From Candidatus Njordarchaeum guaymasense (lineage in GTDB: Archaea > Asgardarchaeota > Njordarchaeia > Njordarchaeales > Njordarchaeaceae), in NCBI GenBank assembly GCA_030587605.1, contig JAUQYT010000299.1, positions 1-42,240 of the forward strand: 42,240 nucleotides of DNA, in the 5' to 3' direction. The notes under the pieces were generated by a model, which did no database searches, was not told the DNA's origin, and saw only the letters and a list, made by a program, of their open reading frames with translations. How positions within the stretch are numbered: position 1 is the first letter of the stretch; each line of letters starts with the position of its first letter. Below, one piece after another: positions 8,823 through 17,174 of this stretch. The position numbers and the translations under genes were made by a program.

Positions 8823-9107
8823 CTATTTCTGATTCTTGACAACATTTGTGAACTTCTTGTTGAATTCCTCTGCAAGGGACGCCATCTTGGACGATGCTTC
8901 GGTTAATGTTTCTAGAGCATTCTTTCCTCTAGTTCTTAGAACGAGGTGAGGGCGTAGCCTCATGGGATGTTCATTTGCGTAGCTCGCAAAAACAACTTTC
9001 TCATCATCGAGTAGTATATCTCGCAGGACGTTAAGGAGAGTATTCCCTTCGCCTTCAACGACTACTTCTAGCTCTGAATCTGTCAAGTTTGCTACCGTCA
9101 CTTTCAT
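8823..9107 (-). CDS. rpoL: RNA polymerase subunit L (Rpo11)
   Basis: Rpo11 pairs with Rpo3 to form the assembly platform of archaeal RNA polymerase, like half of the bacterial alpha dimer. The 94-aa length is normal. Diagnostic segments are GEGNTLLNVLRDILL and ANEHPMRLRPHLVLRT. ATG start at 9107 after GGAGCAC. It is 19 bp from csl4 and 21 bp from the RNase III-like gene, so all three are probably one operon. Confidence 0.95.
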   Translation of the reverse strand: MKVTVANLTDSELEVVVEGEGNTLLNVLRDILLDDEKVVFASYANEHPMRLRPHLVLRTRGKNALETLTEASSKMASLAEEFNKKFTNVVKNQK

Positions 9108-9126
9108 GCAGTGCTCCTCCCTTCAA

Positions 9127-9699
9127 CTAGAAAAACGGTTTACCGTAGTTTAACGCTTTCTTTCTTGTCTCAATATTATAGCAAGCTGGGCATGAGAGTT
9201 CTGATCCGGCCAAGACTAAAGGGGTTCCGCATTTTGAGCAAAGAGTATGAAGAACACCTAGAGTGCTACCAGCTGTCGACAGCTGATAAGGGATATGCGA
9301 GGCGTTGACGATTTTGGCTCTCACCACATCTCCTGGTTTGAATTCTGAATCAAGACTTTCAGTATACTCATCGCTAACTTGGGATATATGTATGAGACCC
9401 GAGACGGGCGATGAGAGTTTCAGGTTTCTTATTCTTGCCATGCTCACTTCAGCAACTTGTTTATGAACCGACACGATTTTGCCCAGTACAATATCTCCGT
9501 TCCTAGGTGGAATAGGTTTGTTCAATCGTCGAAATACTTTGGCTTTCTTCTCAACTTTGTCAATCAGAATAGTTCCTACCTGAGAGGAGAAAATGGTACC
9601 TTTCTCTTCGTAGGTTCCTTCCGACGGAACGTACTCTTCGATCACGCCTATTCTGTCGCCTGGAACCACGAAATTTCCAGTGTTCGTTTTCTCATTCAT
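9127..9699 (-). CDS. csl4: Exosome RNA-binding subunit Csl4
   Basis: Cap subunit of the archaeal exosome, which degrades and tails RNA. Order of domains: an N-terminal domain (FVVPGDRIGVIEEYVPSEGT), a central S1 domain (NGDIVLGKIVSVHKQVAEV to KPGDVVRAKIV), and a C-terminal zinc ribbon (CSKCGTPL...LSCPAC). The longer frame begins with TTG at 9726, but the ATG at 9699 is 9 bp after GAGGGG and gives the usual short N-terminus, so it is preferred. It heads the csl4, rpoL, RNase III-like run. Confidence 0.92.
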   Translation of the reverse strand: MNEKTNTGNFVVPGDRIGVIEEYVPSEGTYEEKGTIFSSQVGTILIDKVEKKAKVFRRLNKPIPPRNGDIVLGKIVSVHKQVAEVSMARIRNLKLSSPVSGLIHISQVSDEYTESLDSEFKPGDVVRAKIVNASHIPYQLSTAGSTLGVLHTLCSKCGTPLVLAGSELSCPACYNIETRKKALNYGKPFF

Positions 9700-9958
9700 G
9701 TAACTGTTCCCCTCGATCAAGCACAACCCATATTCGGGTCAATGAGGAAGTTATATCTAACCCTTAAAGTTTACCTAGATGACAGCTCCTTGATTCTTTT
9801 CAGGATCGAATATAAGAAAAGGTCCAGCCAAAAACAACCTAAATTACTTTGGTGTAGACATCTGAACGCTCAGATTCGTTTCCAAAACGTGATGAATGAT
9901 TAACCCGAATATAGATGAGTTGGAATTGTCTCATTAATAAACCTAATGGGGGATCGCG

Positions 9959-10570
9959 GTGAGGAAGAGACACCTAGAGATTCTTCTATCATCCTTGAAA
10001 ACAAATCCTAATCCAAAACTCAAATTCGAAGAATACAGTCTTGACCCTAAGAGTGCCTCCACGATCCTCTATACGGCCTTTTCGCAAGGGGATGTTCAAG
10101 GAAAAAGGGTCATTGACCTAGGTTCTGGAACAGGTATTCTATCCATAGGGGCGGCAATTCTTGGCGCCAGGTGTGTAGTAGGTATTGACATAGATAAGGA
10201 CTTGATTAGAACCGCGATTGATAATATGAACAATTCGAACGTAAGAGTGGAGTTCGTATGTGGTTCAATAGACTGTATACGTGGGTTATTTGAGACAACA
10301 ATTATGAACCCTCCGTTTGGAAGCTGGAGGAGAGGGTTAGATGCTAAGTTCCTGGACAGGGCATTGATAATATCAAGTGTAATATACTCTGTACATAAAG
10401 CAAGTGACAAGAGTGACATGTTCCTGAGGAAAAAGGTGGCGGCTAAGGGGGGAGAAATAGGAAAACTGGGAAATGTTGAGATCACTCTTCCTCGACTTTT
10501 TGACTTTCATCGCAAAGCAAAGTATAAAGTGAACGCAAATTTCTACAGAACAATAAGGAAAGACAGCTAG
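9959..10570 (+). CDS. METTL5-like RNA N6-adenine methyltransferase family protein
   Basis: A class I SAM methyltransferase of the COG2263 type (METTL5-like). Motif I is VIDLGSGTGILSIGAA and the N6-adenine-type catalytic motif is NPPFGSW near residue 120. The N-terminal LEILLSSLKTNPNPKLKFEEY resembles the family (the 'L-E-Q-Y' segment). Eukaryotic relatives methylate A1832 of 18S rRNA; the archaeal substrate is inferred. GTG start at 9959, with a TTAATAAA TATA-like element about 20 bp upstream, so the message may be nearly leaderless. Its stop shares the CTAG with the stop of convergent dph2. Confidence 0.87.
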   Translation: MRKRHLEILLSSLKTNPNPKLKFEEYSLDPKSASTILYTAFSQGDVQGKRVIDLGSGTGILSIGAAILGARCVVGIDIDKDLIRTAIDNMNNSNVRVEFVCGSIDCIRGLFETTIMNPPFGSWRRGLDAKFLDRALIISSVIYSVHKASDKSDMFLRKKVAAKGGEIGKLGNVEITLPRLFDFHRKAKYKVNANFYRTIRKDS

Positions 10571-11580
10571 TTTGAAGAGAGATATTCTTCCAGCAACTCG
10601 TCTGAGAGAACCATCTCGACTTCTTCTGGTGTTAAAACTGGCTTCTTGAAAAGTTCTGCATCGTCGATTGCAATCCTTGGGCAAGCCGTTACCACGAAAG
10701 CGTCGATCCCGCTGATAGTGTTCAGTTGTTCGGGAATCAAGTCGTCTACGCAGAACAAGGTCACCTTCTTCCTGGATTTCAACAATTCCTCCCTAATACT
10801 CAGGGCTCTGTGAAGATCGAACTGTCCATACTTCAAACCTATGATTACCCCAAAACTAGTAACTGACCTAGCTTCCATTATGCAGGAATACCTAGATTTG
10901 AGGTATCGATGCAACAGTTCCTTTGTGGCAAATACTTCATTTGAGAATGGATCGACAACTATTGATTCTCTTCTGACTGCTAGGGCTAACCCTATCGCGT
11001 GGAACTTCCCTCCTCCTATTAAAAGAAACTTGTCTACGTTGTGAGAGATCGATCTAGCCGTTGAATAATCGCAACCGAGAACTTGTCCATCGTAACAGAC
11101 TTTTCCTGAGGCTTTACCTATCACGGCTTTGAAACCATTCTTTTCAAGGAATTCTCTTACTTTTCCCACTTGACGAATATGTTGGACAGTTGAGAGGAGA
11201 CCAACTCTTCTAGCATTACCAAGAAGCTCCTTCACTCTGGGTAGCATGGTGCTGATATCGAGAGAAACGAATGCTTCAACATAGATCGTTGGTATGGGAG
11301 GCTTACCAAGCCACGCTGCATGACCATAGTGTAGTAGAAGATCGGCTTTTAGTCGCGAAGCAGCATATGTGGCAAGATCACATGACCCGTAGCAAGTGTC
11401 AAGGGATACAATAGCCTCGCTGCCCGTTTCCTGATTAATTCTTTCGGCTATCTGGGCAGCATACTTGAGTAACCCTTCAGGAAACTGAAGGAGAATACGC
11501 CTGCTCTTCCTAGACCTGACTTCCTGAATTACCCTATCCAGTTCCGGGTCATAAAGGGTTGTTGTACTTGAGTTCTTCAT
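10567..11580 (-). CDS. dph2: Diphthamide biosynthesis protein Dph2
   Basis: A [4Fe-4S] non-classical radical SAM enzyme that transfers the 3-amino-3-carboxypropyl group to a histidine of aEF-2. Cluster cysteines are visible in DTCYGSCD, VLGCDYST and VTACPRIAIDD. Other family signs are ILLQFPEGLLKYA and LLHYGHAAW. The frame could start at TTG 11604, but ATG at 11580 follows GAGGGTCTC at useful spacing and gives 337 aa, normal for Dph2. Its substrate EF-2 is not in this window. Confidence 0.95.
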   Translation of the reverse strand: MKNSSTTTLYDPELDRVIQEVRSRKSRRILLQFPEGLLKYAAQIAERINQETGSEAIVSLDTCYGSCDLATYAASRLKADLLLHYGHAAWLGKPPIPTIYVEAFVSLDISTMLPRVKELLGNARRVGLLSTVQHIRQVGKVREFLEKNGFKAVIGKASGKVCYDGQVLGCDYSTARSISHNVDKFLLIGGGKFHAIGLALAVRRESIVVDPFSNEVFATKELLHRYLKSRYSCIMEARSVTSFGVIIGLKYGQFDLHRALSIREELLKSRKKVTLFCVDDLIPEQLNTISGIDAFVVTACPRIAIDDAELFKKPVLTPEEVEMVLSDELLEEYLSSN

Positions 11581-11625
11581 TAGACAGAGACCCTCAAAGT
11601 CCAATCGATTAATGGTTAAAGGAAT

Positions 11626-11643
11626 CCTTTAAATTTTAAAAGA
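11626..11643. promoter_or_regulatory. Divergent AT-rich promoter between dph2 and eno
   Basis: A near-palindromic stretch, CTTTAAATTTTAAAAG, lies in the 94-bp divergent gap. It can supply TATA-like elements in both directions, about 45 bp from each coding start. Confidence 0.45.
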
Positions 11644-11674
11644 CTATCTGTTTAGTAGGAGATGATCCCAGACA

Positions 11675-12907
11675 ATGAAAATTACAAAGTTCTCGGCTTC
11701 GATGATCCTAGACTCTAAGGGTCGTCCAACAATAAGAGTCGACTTGAAGACCGATGGCATAGAGACGTCTTCATGTGCTCCCTCTGGTACGAGTGTAGGG
11801 AAATTCGAGGCGCAGGCGTTTCCAAAGGAAGGAGTCGAGAAAGCGGTAGCCATTGCTAATAGAGAAATAGGAAAGCAGTTAACTGAACTTGAAATTCATG
11901 GATTGAAAGAGGTTGACGATAAGCTGAGGAGCATTGACGGAACAAGCAACTTTAGCAAGATCGGGGGAAATACAGCGATAGCTGTTTCGACTGTTGTAGC
12001 TAAAGCTCTGGCGAATATTGAAGGAAAAATGCTTTGTGAATATCTCTGCGAAAACGGCAAAATGTCTCTCCCGTTTCCGTTAAGCAACGTTATCGGAGGA
12101 GGGAGACACACTGTGGGAGATACGCTTGACTTCCAAGAGTTTCTGGTGATACCAACAGGCGCCAAAAACTTTGCTGAAGCCGCGATGTTTAATGTGCAGG
12201 TTCACAAAGAAGTTGGTAACTCAATAATTGAAAAACACTCAGGGTATGTTTTAGGAAGAAATGATGAAGGAGCATGGGCTGCCCCGCTGAGAATAGATGA
12301 GGCTTTAACGCTACTTTCATCTGCGATTGAAAAAGTGGGGAACACTACAGGTATTGAAGGCAAGATAGGAATTGACTTGGCGGCATCTGAGCTTTGGGAT
12401 GGAAGAAGATACGAATACAAGAAGGAAAAACGATTTCTCGACGCCAATGAACAGCTGAGTTACATAAGTAAATTGACCGAAAAATATGACATAACTTATC
12501 TTGAAGATCCTCTTGAGGAAGAAGATTTTGATGGCTTCGCTCGGCTCAACGAGACGCTAGGGGAAAGGTTACTTGTGGTTGGTGATGATCTTATCGTGAC
12601 TAACCCAAAACGGCTTCAGAATGCGATAGATAAACAATCAATAAACGGTGCTATCATCAAGCCTAATCAAATTGGCACACTGACAGATGTGAGGACCACC
12701 GTGAATATGGCTAAGAGAAGCAGAATAGTTCCTGTTGCTTCACATCGTTCAGGAGAAACCAGTGATACTGCCCTTGCCCACATTGCGGTTGGATTGAAAT
12801 GTCGTGTAATAAAGATTGGAATATCCGGCGGAGAACGATTAGAAAAGATTAACGAATTGATGAAGATAGAAAGAACTATTAAGCCTCCCATGGCCAAGAT
12901 TCGTTGA
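11675..12907 (+). CDS. eno: Enolase
   Basis: Converts 2-phosphoglycerate to phosphoenolpyruvate in glycolysis and gluconeogenesis. Conserved segments are MILDSKGRPTIRVDL at the N-terminus, FPLSNVIGGGRH, metal ligands in GKIGIDLAAS, YLEDPL and VVGDDL, catalytic Lys in IIKPNQIGTL, and SHRSGETSD. Length 410 aa is close to family norm. ATG start at 11675 with AGGAG about 13 bp upstream. A hairpin and a T tract follow the gene. Confidence 0.97.
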   Translation: MKITKFSASMILDSKGRPTIRVDLKTDGIETSSCAPSGTSVGKFEAQAFPKEGVEKAVAIANREIGKQLTELEIHGLKEVDDKLRSIDGTSNFSKIGGNTAIAVSTVVAKALANIEGKMLCEYLCENGKMSLPFPLSNVIGGGRHTVGDTLDFQEFLVIPTGAKNFAEAAMFNVQVHKEVGNSIIEKHSGYVLGRNDEGAWAAPLRIDEALTLLSSAIEKVGNTTGIEGKIGIDLAASELWDGRRYEYKKEKRFLDANEQLSYISKLTEKYDITYLEDPLEEEDFDGFARLNETLGERLLVVGDDLIVTNPKRLQNAIDKQSINGAIIKPNQIGTLTDVRTTVNMAKRSRIVPVASHRSGETSDTALAHIAVGLKCRVIKIGISGGERLEKINELMKIERTIKPPMAKIR

Positions 12908-12930
12908 ACACCGCAAAATCAGAAGGATGA

Positions 12931-12965
12931 AATCACCTATCTGTGATTGCAAACTACCTTTTTTT
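12931..12965 (+). terminator. Hairpin plus T7 tract after eno
   Basis: AATCAC (12931-12936) can pair with GTGATT (12943-12948) around a 6-nt loop; ten bases later there are seven consecutive T residues (12959-12965). Archaeal termination is mainly driven by the T tract, so the hairpin may be incidental. Confidence 0.55.
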
Positions 12966-12981
12966 CGATCTTATTTGCCTT

Positions 12982-13137
12982 CTAAAGCGAATGCCCACCC
13001 TTCTTGCTCCATTCGCGTATTAGTGTGTTCTTCCTTACGGGGCATGCTCCTCCATGAAGTAGCTTGCAGTTTTCACAGTCTTGCTTAGTGAATGACCCAC
13101 ATGTGAATTCACATGGGTATCCCAACCACCTTGTCAC
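12982..13137 (-). CDS. Small Cys-rich hypothetical protein (51 aa)
   Basis: A short frame with GTG start at 13137 and TAG stop. The protein has five cysteines, with the pattern C-x3-C, then CENC, then a lone C in GGACPVRK, and ends in a basic tail, so metal binding is plausible. A strong TATA element (AGTATATATATT on this strand) lies about 26-35 bp upstream of the GTG, which would give a nearly leaderless message and supports a real gene. I do not recognise the family. It is the last of a run of small minus-strand genes. Confidence 0.55.
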   Translation of the reverse strand: MTRWLGYPCEFTCGSFTKQDCENCKLLHGGACPVRKNTLIREWSKKGGHSL

Positions 13138-13161
13138 CAGTCAATCTTTAGTATAGGTGAG

Positions 13162-13172
13162 AATATATATAC
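13162..13172 (-). promoter_or_regulatory. TATA box of the small Cys-rich gene
   Basis: Alternating AT run ATATATATA, read on the minus strand as TATATATAT, sits about 25-35 bp upstream of the GTG at 13137, the normal TATA-to-start distance in archaea for leaderless messages. Confidence 0.5.
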
Positions 13173-13220
13173 TTTTCAATCTGACTACGGTCAGCCAGCT
13201 CCGAGTAGCTATGCCAATCT

Positions 13221-13406
13221 TCACATGAATCTCCCATTAAGATCGCGTTTCATTATTTTCTGTTTTCTGTTCCTTATCGCGAGAGCGAGTGGTGTTTGGC
13301 TATGAAGTGTAGATTCACAATGATCGGTGTCGGTTAAGACAACGGTTTTCCCATGGATTCCCTTGCTTCTGGCTTCAATTATGCAGATATGGCACCACTT
13401 CTCCAT
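13221..13406 (-). CDS. Small Cys/His hypothetical protein (61 aa)
   Basis: Begins MEKWCHICIIEARSKG. A CxxC pair at residues 5-8 and a later DTDHC could bind zinc. The ATG at 13406 is 3 bp after the stop of the upstream 85-aa gene, and GGAGGGG lies at correct spacing before it, inside the end of that gene. This is clear evidence of translational coupling. Function is unknown. Confidence 0.6.
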   Translation of the reverse strand: MEKWCHICIIEARSKGIHGKTVVLTDTDHCESTLHSQTPLALAIRNRKQKIMKRDLNGRFM

Positions 13407-13409
13407 ACA

Positions 13410-13667
13410 TCAATCCCCTCCTTCCTTGAGAGTCGATTGGAGAAGATGTACTAGTCGTTTGACCCTATTGAAGCAGAGAAAACACCGATCTCTCATGGCA
13501 CTCGAGCTGTTTTCATCTATTACTCCGATTTCAATTAAATCAACTACTTCCGTAAGACAATCTGCTGCTTCTTCGACAACTGACGCAGGGATTCTTAGGA
13601 GTTCATTTGGACCTGTTTTGAGGTCGCTGTGAAGTGTTGTCTGAATTGGCAGAACAGTTTTGGACAA
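13410..13667 (-). CDS. Small hypothetical protein (85 aa), coupled to next gene
   Basis: TTG start at 13667 behind GGTGAGGTGGA. Predicted mostly helical, with an acidic middle (VVEEAADCLTEVVDLIEIG) and a Cys pair in DRCFLCFNRVKRL near residue 61. Its last codons, Lys-Glu-Gly-Gly-Asp, encode the ribosome-binding site of the following 61-aa gene. No family recognised. The CxxC in both coupled products may suggest that they share a metal-dependent or partner role, but this is conjecture. Confidence 0.6.
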   Translation of the reverse strand: MSKTVLPIQTTLHSDLKTGPNELLRIPASVVEEAADCLTEVVDLIEIGVIDENSSSAMRDRCFLCFNRVKRLVHLLQSTLKEGGD

Positions 13668-13743
13668 TCCACCTCACCGATTTTGAAATAGAACTGGTGA
13701 CTGGTATATAATGCTGGGGAGGGACCTAGCTAAAAGTGAATTC

Positions 13744-13953
13744 CTATTCCAAGTTCCCCTGTGACTCTAGCCACCTGCTGAGTGTCTGCTCCTTTTTCCT
13801 CATTAGGCGAAGTCTTCTGAACACTTCTCTCATAACGCTTCTGTCATATCCGCAAAGACGAAAAACTGTCTTCTTACTTAGCTTTCTACCTCTTTTCTCT
13901 GCATCGATGATTCTCTGAGCAACTGTATCAACGTCGACCATGAGAATAGCCAA
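13744..13953 (-). CDS. Small basic hypothetical protein, possible HTH (69 aa)
   Basis: A 69-aa, strongly basic frame. After VDVDTVAQRIIDAEKRGRKL the segment SKKTVFRLCGYDRSVMREVF has the spacing of a helix-turn-helix, so DNA binding is possible. Starts at ATG 13953 or ATG 13941. It is in the small-gene run on the minus strand. No family recognised. Confidence 0.5.
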   Translation of the reverse strand: MAILMVDVDTVAQRIIDAEKRGRKLSKKTVFRLCGYDRSVMREVFRRLRLMRKKEQTLSRWLESQGNLE

Positions 13954-14050
13954 CCCATTTTGGGGGTGATTTTCCTAGTGCTTCGCATTGAAAGTTACCG
14001 ACCAGTAAATCCAATTTTGAAGATCTGATACATAACCAGATAAACCTATT

Positions 14051-14350
14051 CTATCTCTCTGAGAGTAGAACACAGCCTTCCCTCCCTCTCTTGATGCAGT
14101 ACTGACAGGCTTCGGATCCGGCTATTATCAAGCAAAGTTCTTTCAATAGATGCCCATGAAAGGGTGAGAAACTATTGTGAAGATACTCTCTAAATTCAGC
14201 GAACCATTGGGGACTGAAATACTGGTGCTGAATCGCTAGTCTGGACGCTTCCTTTCGAACTATCTCTGAAGCTATCCAATGCTCTTTTTTCATTCGCATT
14301 TTCCTGACTCGAACATCGATACGGTCATTCTCAGTCACTTGATCTACCAA
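14051..14350 (-). CDS. Small hypothetical protein with C-terminal CxxC (99 aa)
   Basis: A basic N-terminal half (DVRVRKMRMKKEHW), an aromatic middle (QYFSPQWFAEFREYL), and a C-terminal cluster ACQYCIKRGREGC that could bind metal. The first start is TTG at 14350, directly after GGAGGG; the GTG at 14338 is better spaced from that site (12 bp) and may be the true start. First of the run of small minus-strand genes ending at 12982. No family recognised. Confidence 0.5.
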   Translation of the reverse strand: MVDQVTENDRIDVRVRKMRMKKEHWIASEIVRKEASRLAIQHQYFSPQWFAEFREYLHNSFSPFHGHLLKELCLIIAGSEACQYCIKRGREGCVLLSER

Positions 14351-14444
14351 CCCTCCTGATAAAAATGGTCAAACAATAAGCCGGAAAACTGTAAGGACCT
14401 CAACCGCGTGAACTCTGCTAACAACCTCCATGGAACCTATCTGG

Positions 14445-15290
14445 TTACTTCACAAATAAAAGTAGCAAGTCTCCGACTAATAGAGAAACGAAAAGTGATA
14501 ATGTGAGTAACGGAATTACCGGAATTCTTAGTGGTATCCATCCTTCAGCAACAGAGCATCCATGACGAATGCTATCAGATTCTCCATTTGGTACCCGACG
14601 CCTACTGCGTCGCACATCCTCAATAATGACAAGTGAAAACGGCGTGCTAGACCGACCTGAAAACAGGTGGAACACTACTCTAGAGTTCTGAATACGTAAA
14701 GGCAATCGCTTATATGCGTAGAGCAACGAGAATTTCCGTACGCGCGGGATACCTGAGATACGTAAAACTTTCTCTCCGAAAATGTAACCGAAGAAGTTGC
14801 AGGCAAAATTGACCGAAAAGACGAGTGTGAGAAATACGACGAGATTGACAGTCGTCGAGAGTGACGTAAGAAGCGGAAATGTAAGTGAAGGAAATAGAGG
14901 GATCACTGTGGGTGTGAAGATAGACAAGGTGGTTAGTGCTTTTGCATCTGCTCCCCCAAAGAGCTTCATTCTGAACAGAACCAGTGACAGGAAGAACGCG
15001 ACTGCGAGAGATAACGCGGTCGTCACAAATACCCTTGTTGGATCATATATCATAGACTTGCAGAAAGATAGGACACAACCACTAATACACGCTGTGAACC
15101 AGAGCTCGTTCGGAGCCGAGCCCGTTCTTACGTCTAACCAAGAAGCATACGCTAAGAACAGAAAACAGAGTATAATCGAAAAGTGACCACAAAACGGATC
15201 AAGCAAATGACTTGGCACCCAAGGATAAGTGAAATCTGAGGATATTTCAAATGCACCTAAAGGAGACACCGCATTCCCTTCTCTGGGCAC
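14445..15290 (-). CDS. A24-family prepilin/preflagellin peptidase
   Basis: An integral membrane aspartic protease that cleaves class III signal peptides of archaellins and pilins. Both catalytic Asp motifs are seen: one in YASWLDVRTG (the first xxxD) and one in FGGADAKAL (the GxGD motif). Several hydrophobic segments surround them. After them there is a basic, non-hydrophobic stretch (roughly residues 180-245) and one last hydrophobic segment at the C-terminus. The first about 35 residues before the first membrane segment are atypical, and the GTG start at 15290 may be too far upstream. No pilin or archaellin gene was seen nearby. Confidence 0.85.
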   Translation of the reverse strand: MPREGNAVSPLGAFEISSDFTYPWVPSHLLDPFCGHFSIILCFLFLAYASWLDVRTGSAPNELWFTACISGCVLSFCKSMIYDPTRVFVTTALSLAVAFFLSLVLFRMKLFGGADAKALTTLSIFTPTVIPLFPSLTFPLLTSLSTTVNLVVFLTLVFSVNFACNFFGYIFGEKVLRISGIPRVRKFSLLYAYKRLPLRIQNSRVVFHLFSGRSSTPFSLVIIEDVRRSRRRVPNGESDSIRHGCSVAEGWIPLRIPVIPLLTLSLFVSLLVGDLLLLFVK

Positions 15291-15361
15291 GCAGGTTAAA
15301 GGAAGAAAGGAATAATATGCTAATGTGTATTAGAAGGGATAAGAGGAAGTAGTGATAAGGA

Positions 15362-15901
15362 TTGCAGAAAAGTGGCAAGTATCATAAATTCTATCAGATG
15401 GAAATGGAACTCGACAAGGTCAGACTTATCGAAGCAAGAAAAGTCCCTGGCCTGAAAATAAGAAGCTACAACCAGAATGAGGCGCACAAACTCGTAAAGG
15501 TCTTCAATGCGGTGTTCTCAAACACCCCTGACCCCTTCCCTCCGATAACAGAAAAGGATCTCAAAGACTTACCTACAGATAGGATACTGGTAGCTGAGCT
15601 AGGCGGGGAAATCGCAGGATTCCTAATGTGTGGGATCAAAAGAATTGAAAACGAAGATGTGGGTGTGGTCGGATACGTGGGAGTGCTGGAGAAATACCGC
15701 CGAAAAGGAATAGCCACTCACTTAGCAATAGAAGCCGGGGAATACTTCCTGAAAAACAGACTAAAGAAAGTGGTTTGCGAAGTATATCACCTTAACAAGA
15801 GCTCTTATAAGTTCATGGAGGAATTTGGCTTTGAGCAGGCCGCGACGATCTACGTTCCCATAGAGGAGACTGCAAGGTCACTCTACAGGGTGAAAATTTG
15901 A
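15362..15901 (+). CDS. GNAT-family N-acetyltransferase
   Basis: An acetyl-CoA-dependent transferase of the GNAT superfamily. The central strand and CoA loop YVGVLEKYRRKGIATHLAIE contains the R/Q-x-x-G-x-A motif A, preceded by VAELGGEIAGFLMCGI and followed by EVYHLNKSSYKFMEEFGFE. Substrate cannot be told; RimI-like protein acetylation is one option. TTG at 15362 is the first start; ATG at 15398 is an alternative. Stands alone between divergent/convergent genes. Confidence 0.88.
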   Translation: MQKSGKYHKFYQMEMELDKVRLIEARKVPGLKIRSYNQNEAHKLVKVFNAVFSNTPDPFPPITEKDLKDLPTDRILVAELGGEIAGFLMCGIKRIENEDVGVVGYVGVLEKYRRKGIATHLAIEAGEYFLKNRLKKVVCEVYHLNKSSYKFMEEFGFEQAATIYVPIEETARSLYRVKI

Positions 15902-15948
15902 GAAATATCTCACTAGGCTAATAAGTGGAATAAAAAGACTAGGTGGAC

Positions 15949-16515
15949 TTAGGCGCCTTGTTGCAGGTTATAGGATATCAACGTGCGAATTAGGGCTTTG
16001 AAGGTCTGCAGCAGACCGATCCCTAGGACGGAAATCGTTTCATACACTTGAAATTTCTCTAGACCGAGCGCGTCCACGAGCTCCCTGCGTCCCATCGCGT
16101 TTGGCAAGTCCCTCTTATTCAGCATAATGAGCAGAGGGACTTCCTTGCCAAGTCGATCACCATAACTCTCCTTTAACTCCCTCAAGCTCTCTATGTTCTC
16201 ACTCAACCTTTCACGCGAAGAGTCCACGACGAACAAAACGCCGTCCGAATCCTTCGATACAATCTGGCGTCTTGTTCTCTGAGTCGGAGAGCCTGCGACA
16301 GTGAAAACGTTAAAGATCACTCTTCCAGAAGCCGACATAGGGGCATAATCAAAAAATATCGTACGACCATCTGGTCCCTCTATCGAGGTAAATCCACCCT
16401 TACTTAAGCCTTCAGAATGATTATATATCCATCTCAAAGCAGTGGTCTTCCCACCCATCGACGGTCCCCATAGAACCACTTTAAAATGGATCCTCCCTTT
16501 CTCATCCCGCTTCAT
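15949..16515 (-). CDS. MglA-like small Ras-type GTPase
   Basis: A stand-alone small GTPase resembling the MglA/Arf-like prokaryotic group. P-loop is GPSMGGKTT, followed by a FFDYAPM segment like the MglA FFDF motif, then FTVAGSPTQRTRRQ, where classical Ras has DxxG, then NKRDLP (G4). The switch II Asp is thus replaced by the VAG pattern typical of the MglA group. The frame begins at TTG 16539, but ATG 16515 lies after AGGTGATC and is preferred. MglA proteins act in polarity and motility in bacteria; the role in archaea is unknown. Confidence 0.82.
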   Translation of the reverse strand: MKRDEKGRIHFKVVLWGPSMGGKTTALRWIYNHSEGLSKGGFTSIEGPDGRTIFFDYAPMSASGRVIFNVFTVAGSPTQRTRRQIVSKDSDGVLFVVDSSRERLSENIESLRELKESYGDRLGKEVPLLIMLNKRDLPNAMGRRELVDALGLEKFQVYETISVLGIGLLQTFKALIRTLISYNLQQGA

Positions 16516-16807
16516 TATTAGGAGATCACCTGTTCCCAATGCGATACTAGCTTTCTAGTTACGTAACTAATAGGCAGACGCTCTTAGTAAATATTTATCT
16601 TACCCACAGATTAGCATTGTGGATTCCCGATCAAGCCCCATTGTTGATATTATTCCTCTAACTGTCTTTTAACTATTTATCATGGGGTCGATAGGGTATA
16701 AGTGGAAAGACCCAGCTGAAAAACCAAGAGAATAATAAGCAAAATAAGTGAGATACCTATTGTATAGCTCTGGCGATCCTCTTCCCAGAGTAAGGAGTAG
16801 GAAAAAG

Positions 16808-17086
16808 ATGCAAGAAAAGGCACTTAATATTGTCCTGAGCGTGGTAGGAGTTATTGGTATACTGGCTTTCTTAGCTTCCCTTCTCTATGAAGCACTGACA
16901 GGAGCAATTCTTTCATTGAAGAACTTTGGCGTCACATGGTTGTTTATATATGTTTTTGCGGTAACATTAGGCTTTAAAGGCAACCTGGATGCTCATAAGA
17001 ATAATCTGAACAAGTTTGCTATTGAATGGGTAATCACTTGCATGGTAGGATTGCTCCCAATATTCATTCTACTAATCTACGGCTAG
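16808..17086 (+). CDS. Small membrane protein (92 aa)
   Basis: A hydrophobic protein with about three membrane segments: IVLSVVGVIGILAFLASLLY, VTWLFIYVFAVTLGF, and WVITCMVGLLPIFILLIYG. A polar loop (KGNLDAHKNNLNK) separates the last two. ATG at 16808 follows AAGGAG at about 10 bp; a GTG at 16748 is a less likely start. It lies 88 bp upstream of atpD on the same strand. A link to the ATP synthase is possible but not shown by sequence. Confidence 0.6.
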   Translation: MQEKALNIVLSVVGVIGILAFLASLLYEALTGAILSLKNFGVTWLFIYVFAVTLGFKGNLDAHKNNLNKFAIEWVITCMVGLLPIFILLIYG

Positions 17087-17174
17087 GAAACCCCGCAACA
17101 TCAGGACAGCTTCATCATGAGAATGGTGACTCCCGGGAATATAAGAGGAACGTGCTCTCGCTGGTGAATGCTGA

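Noticed and set aside
14797..15186. Plus-strand frame of 129 codons opposite the prepilin peptidase
   Set aside because: It is a shadow of the membrane protein gene, with no ribosome-binding site and no family resemblance.
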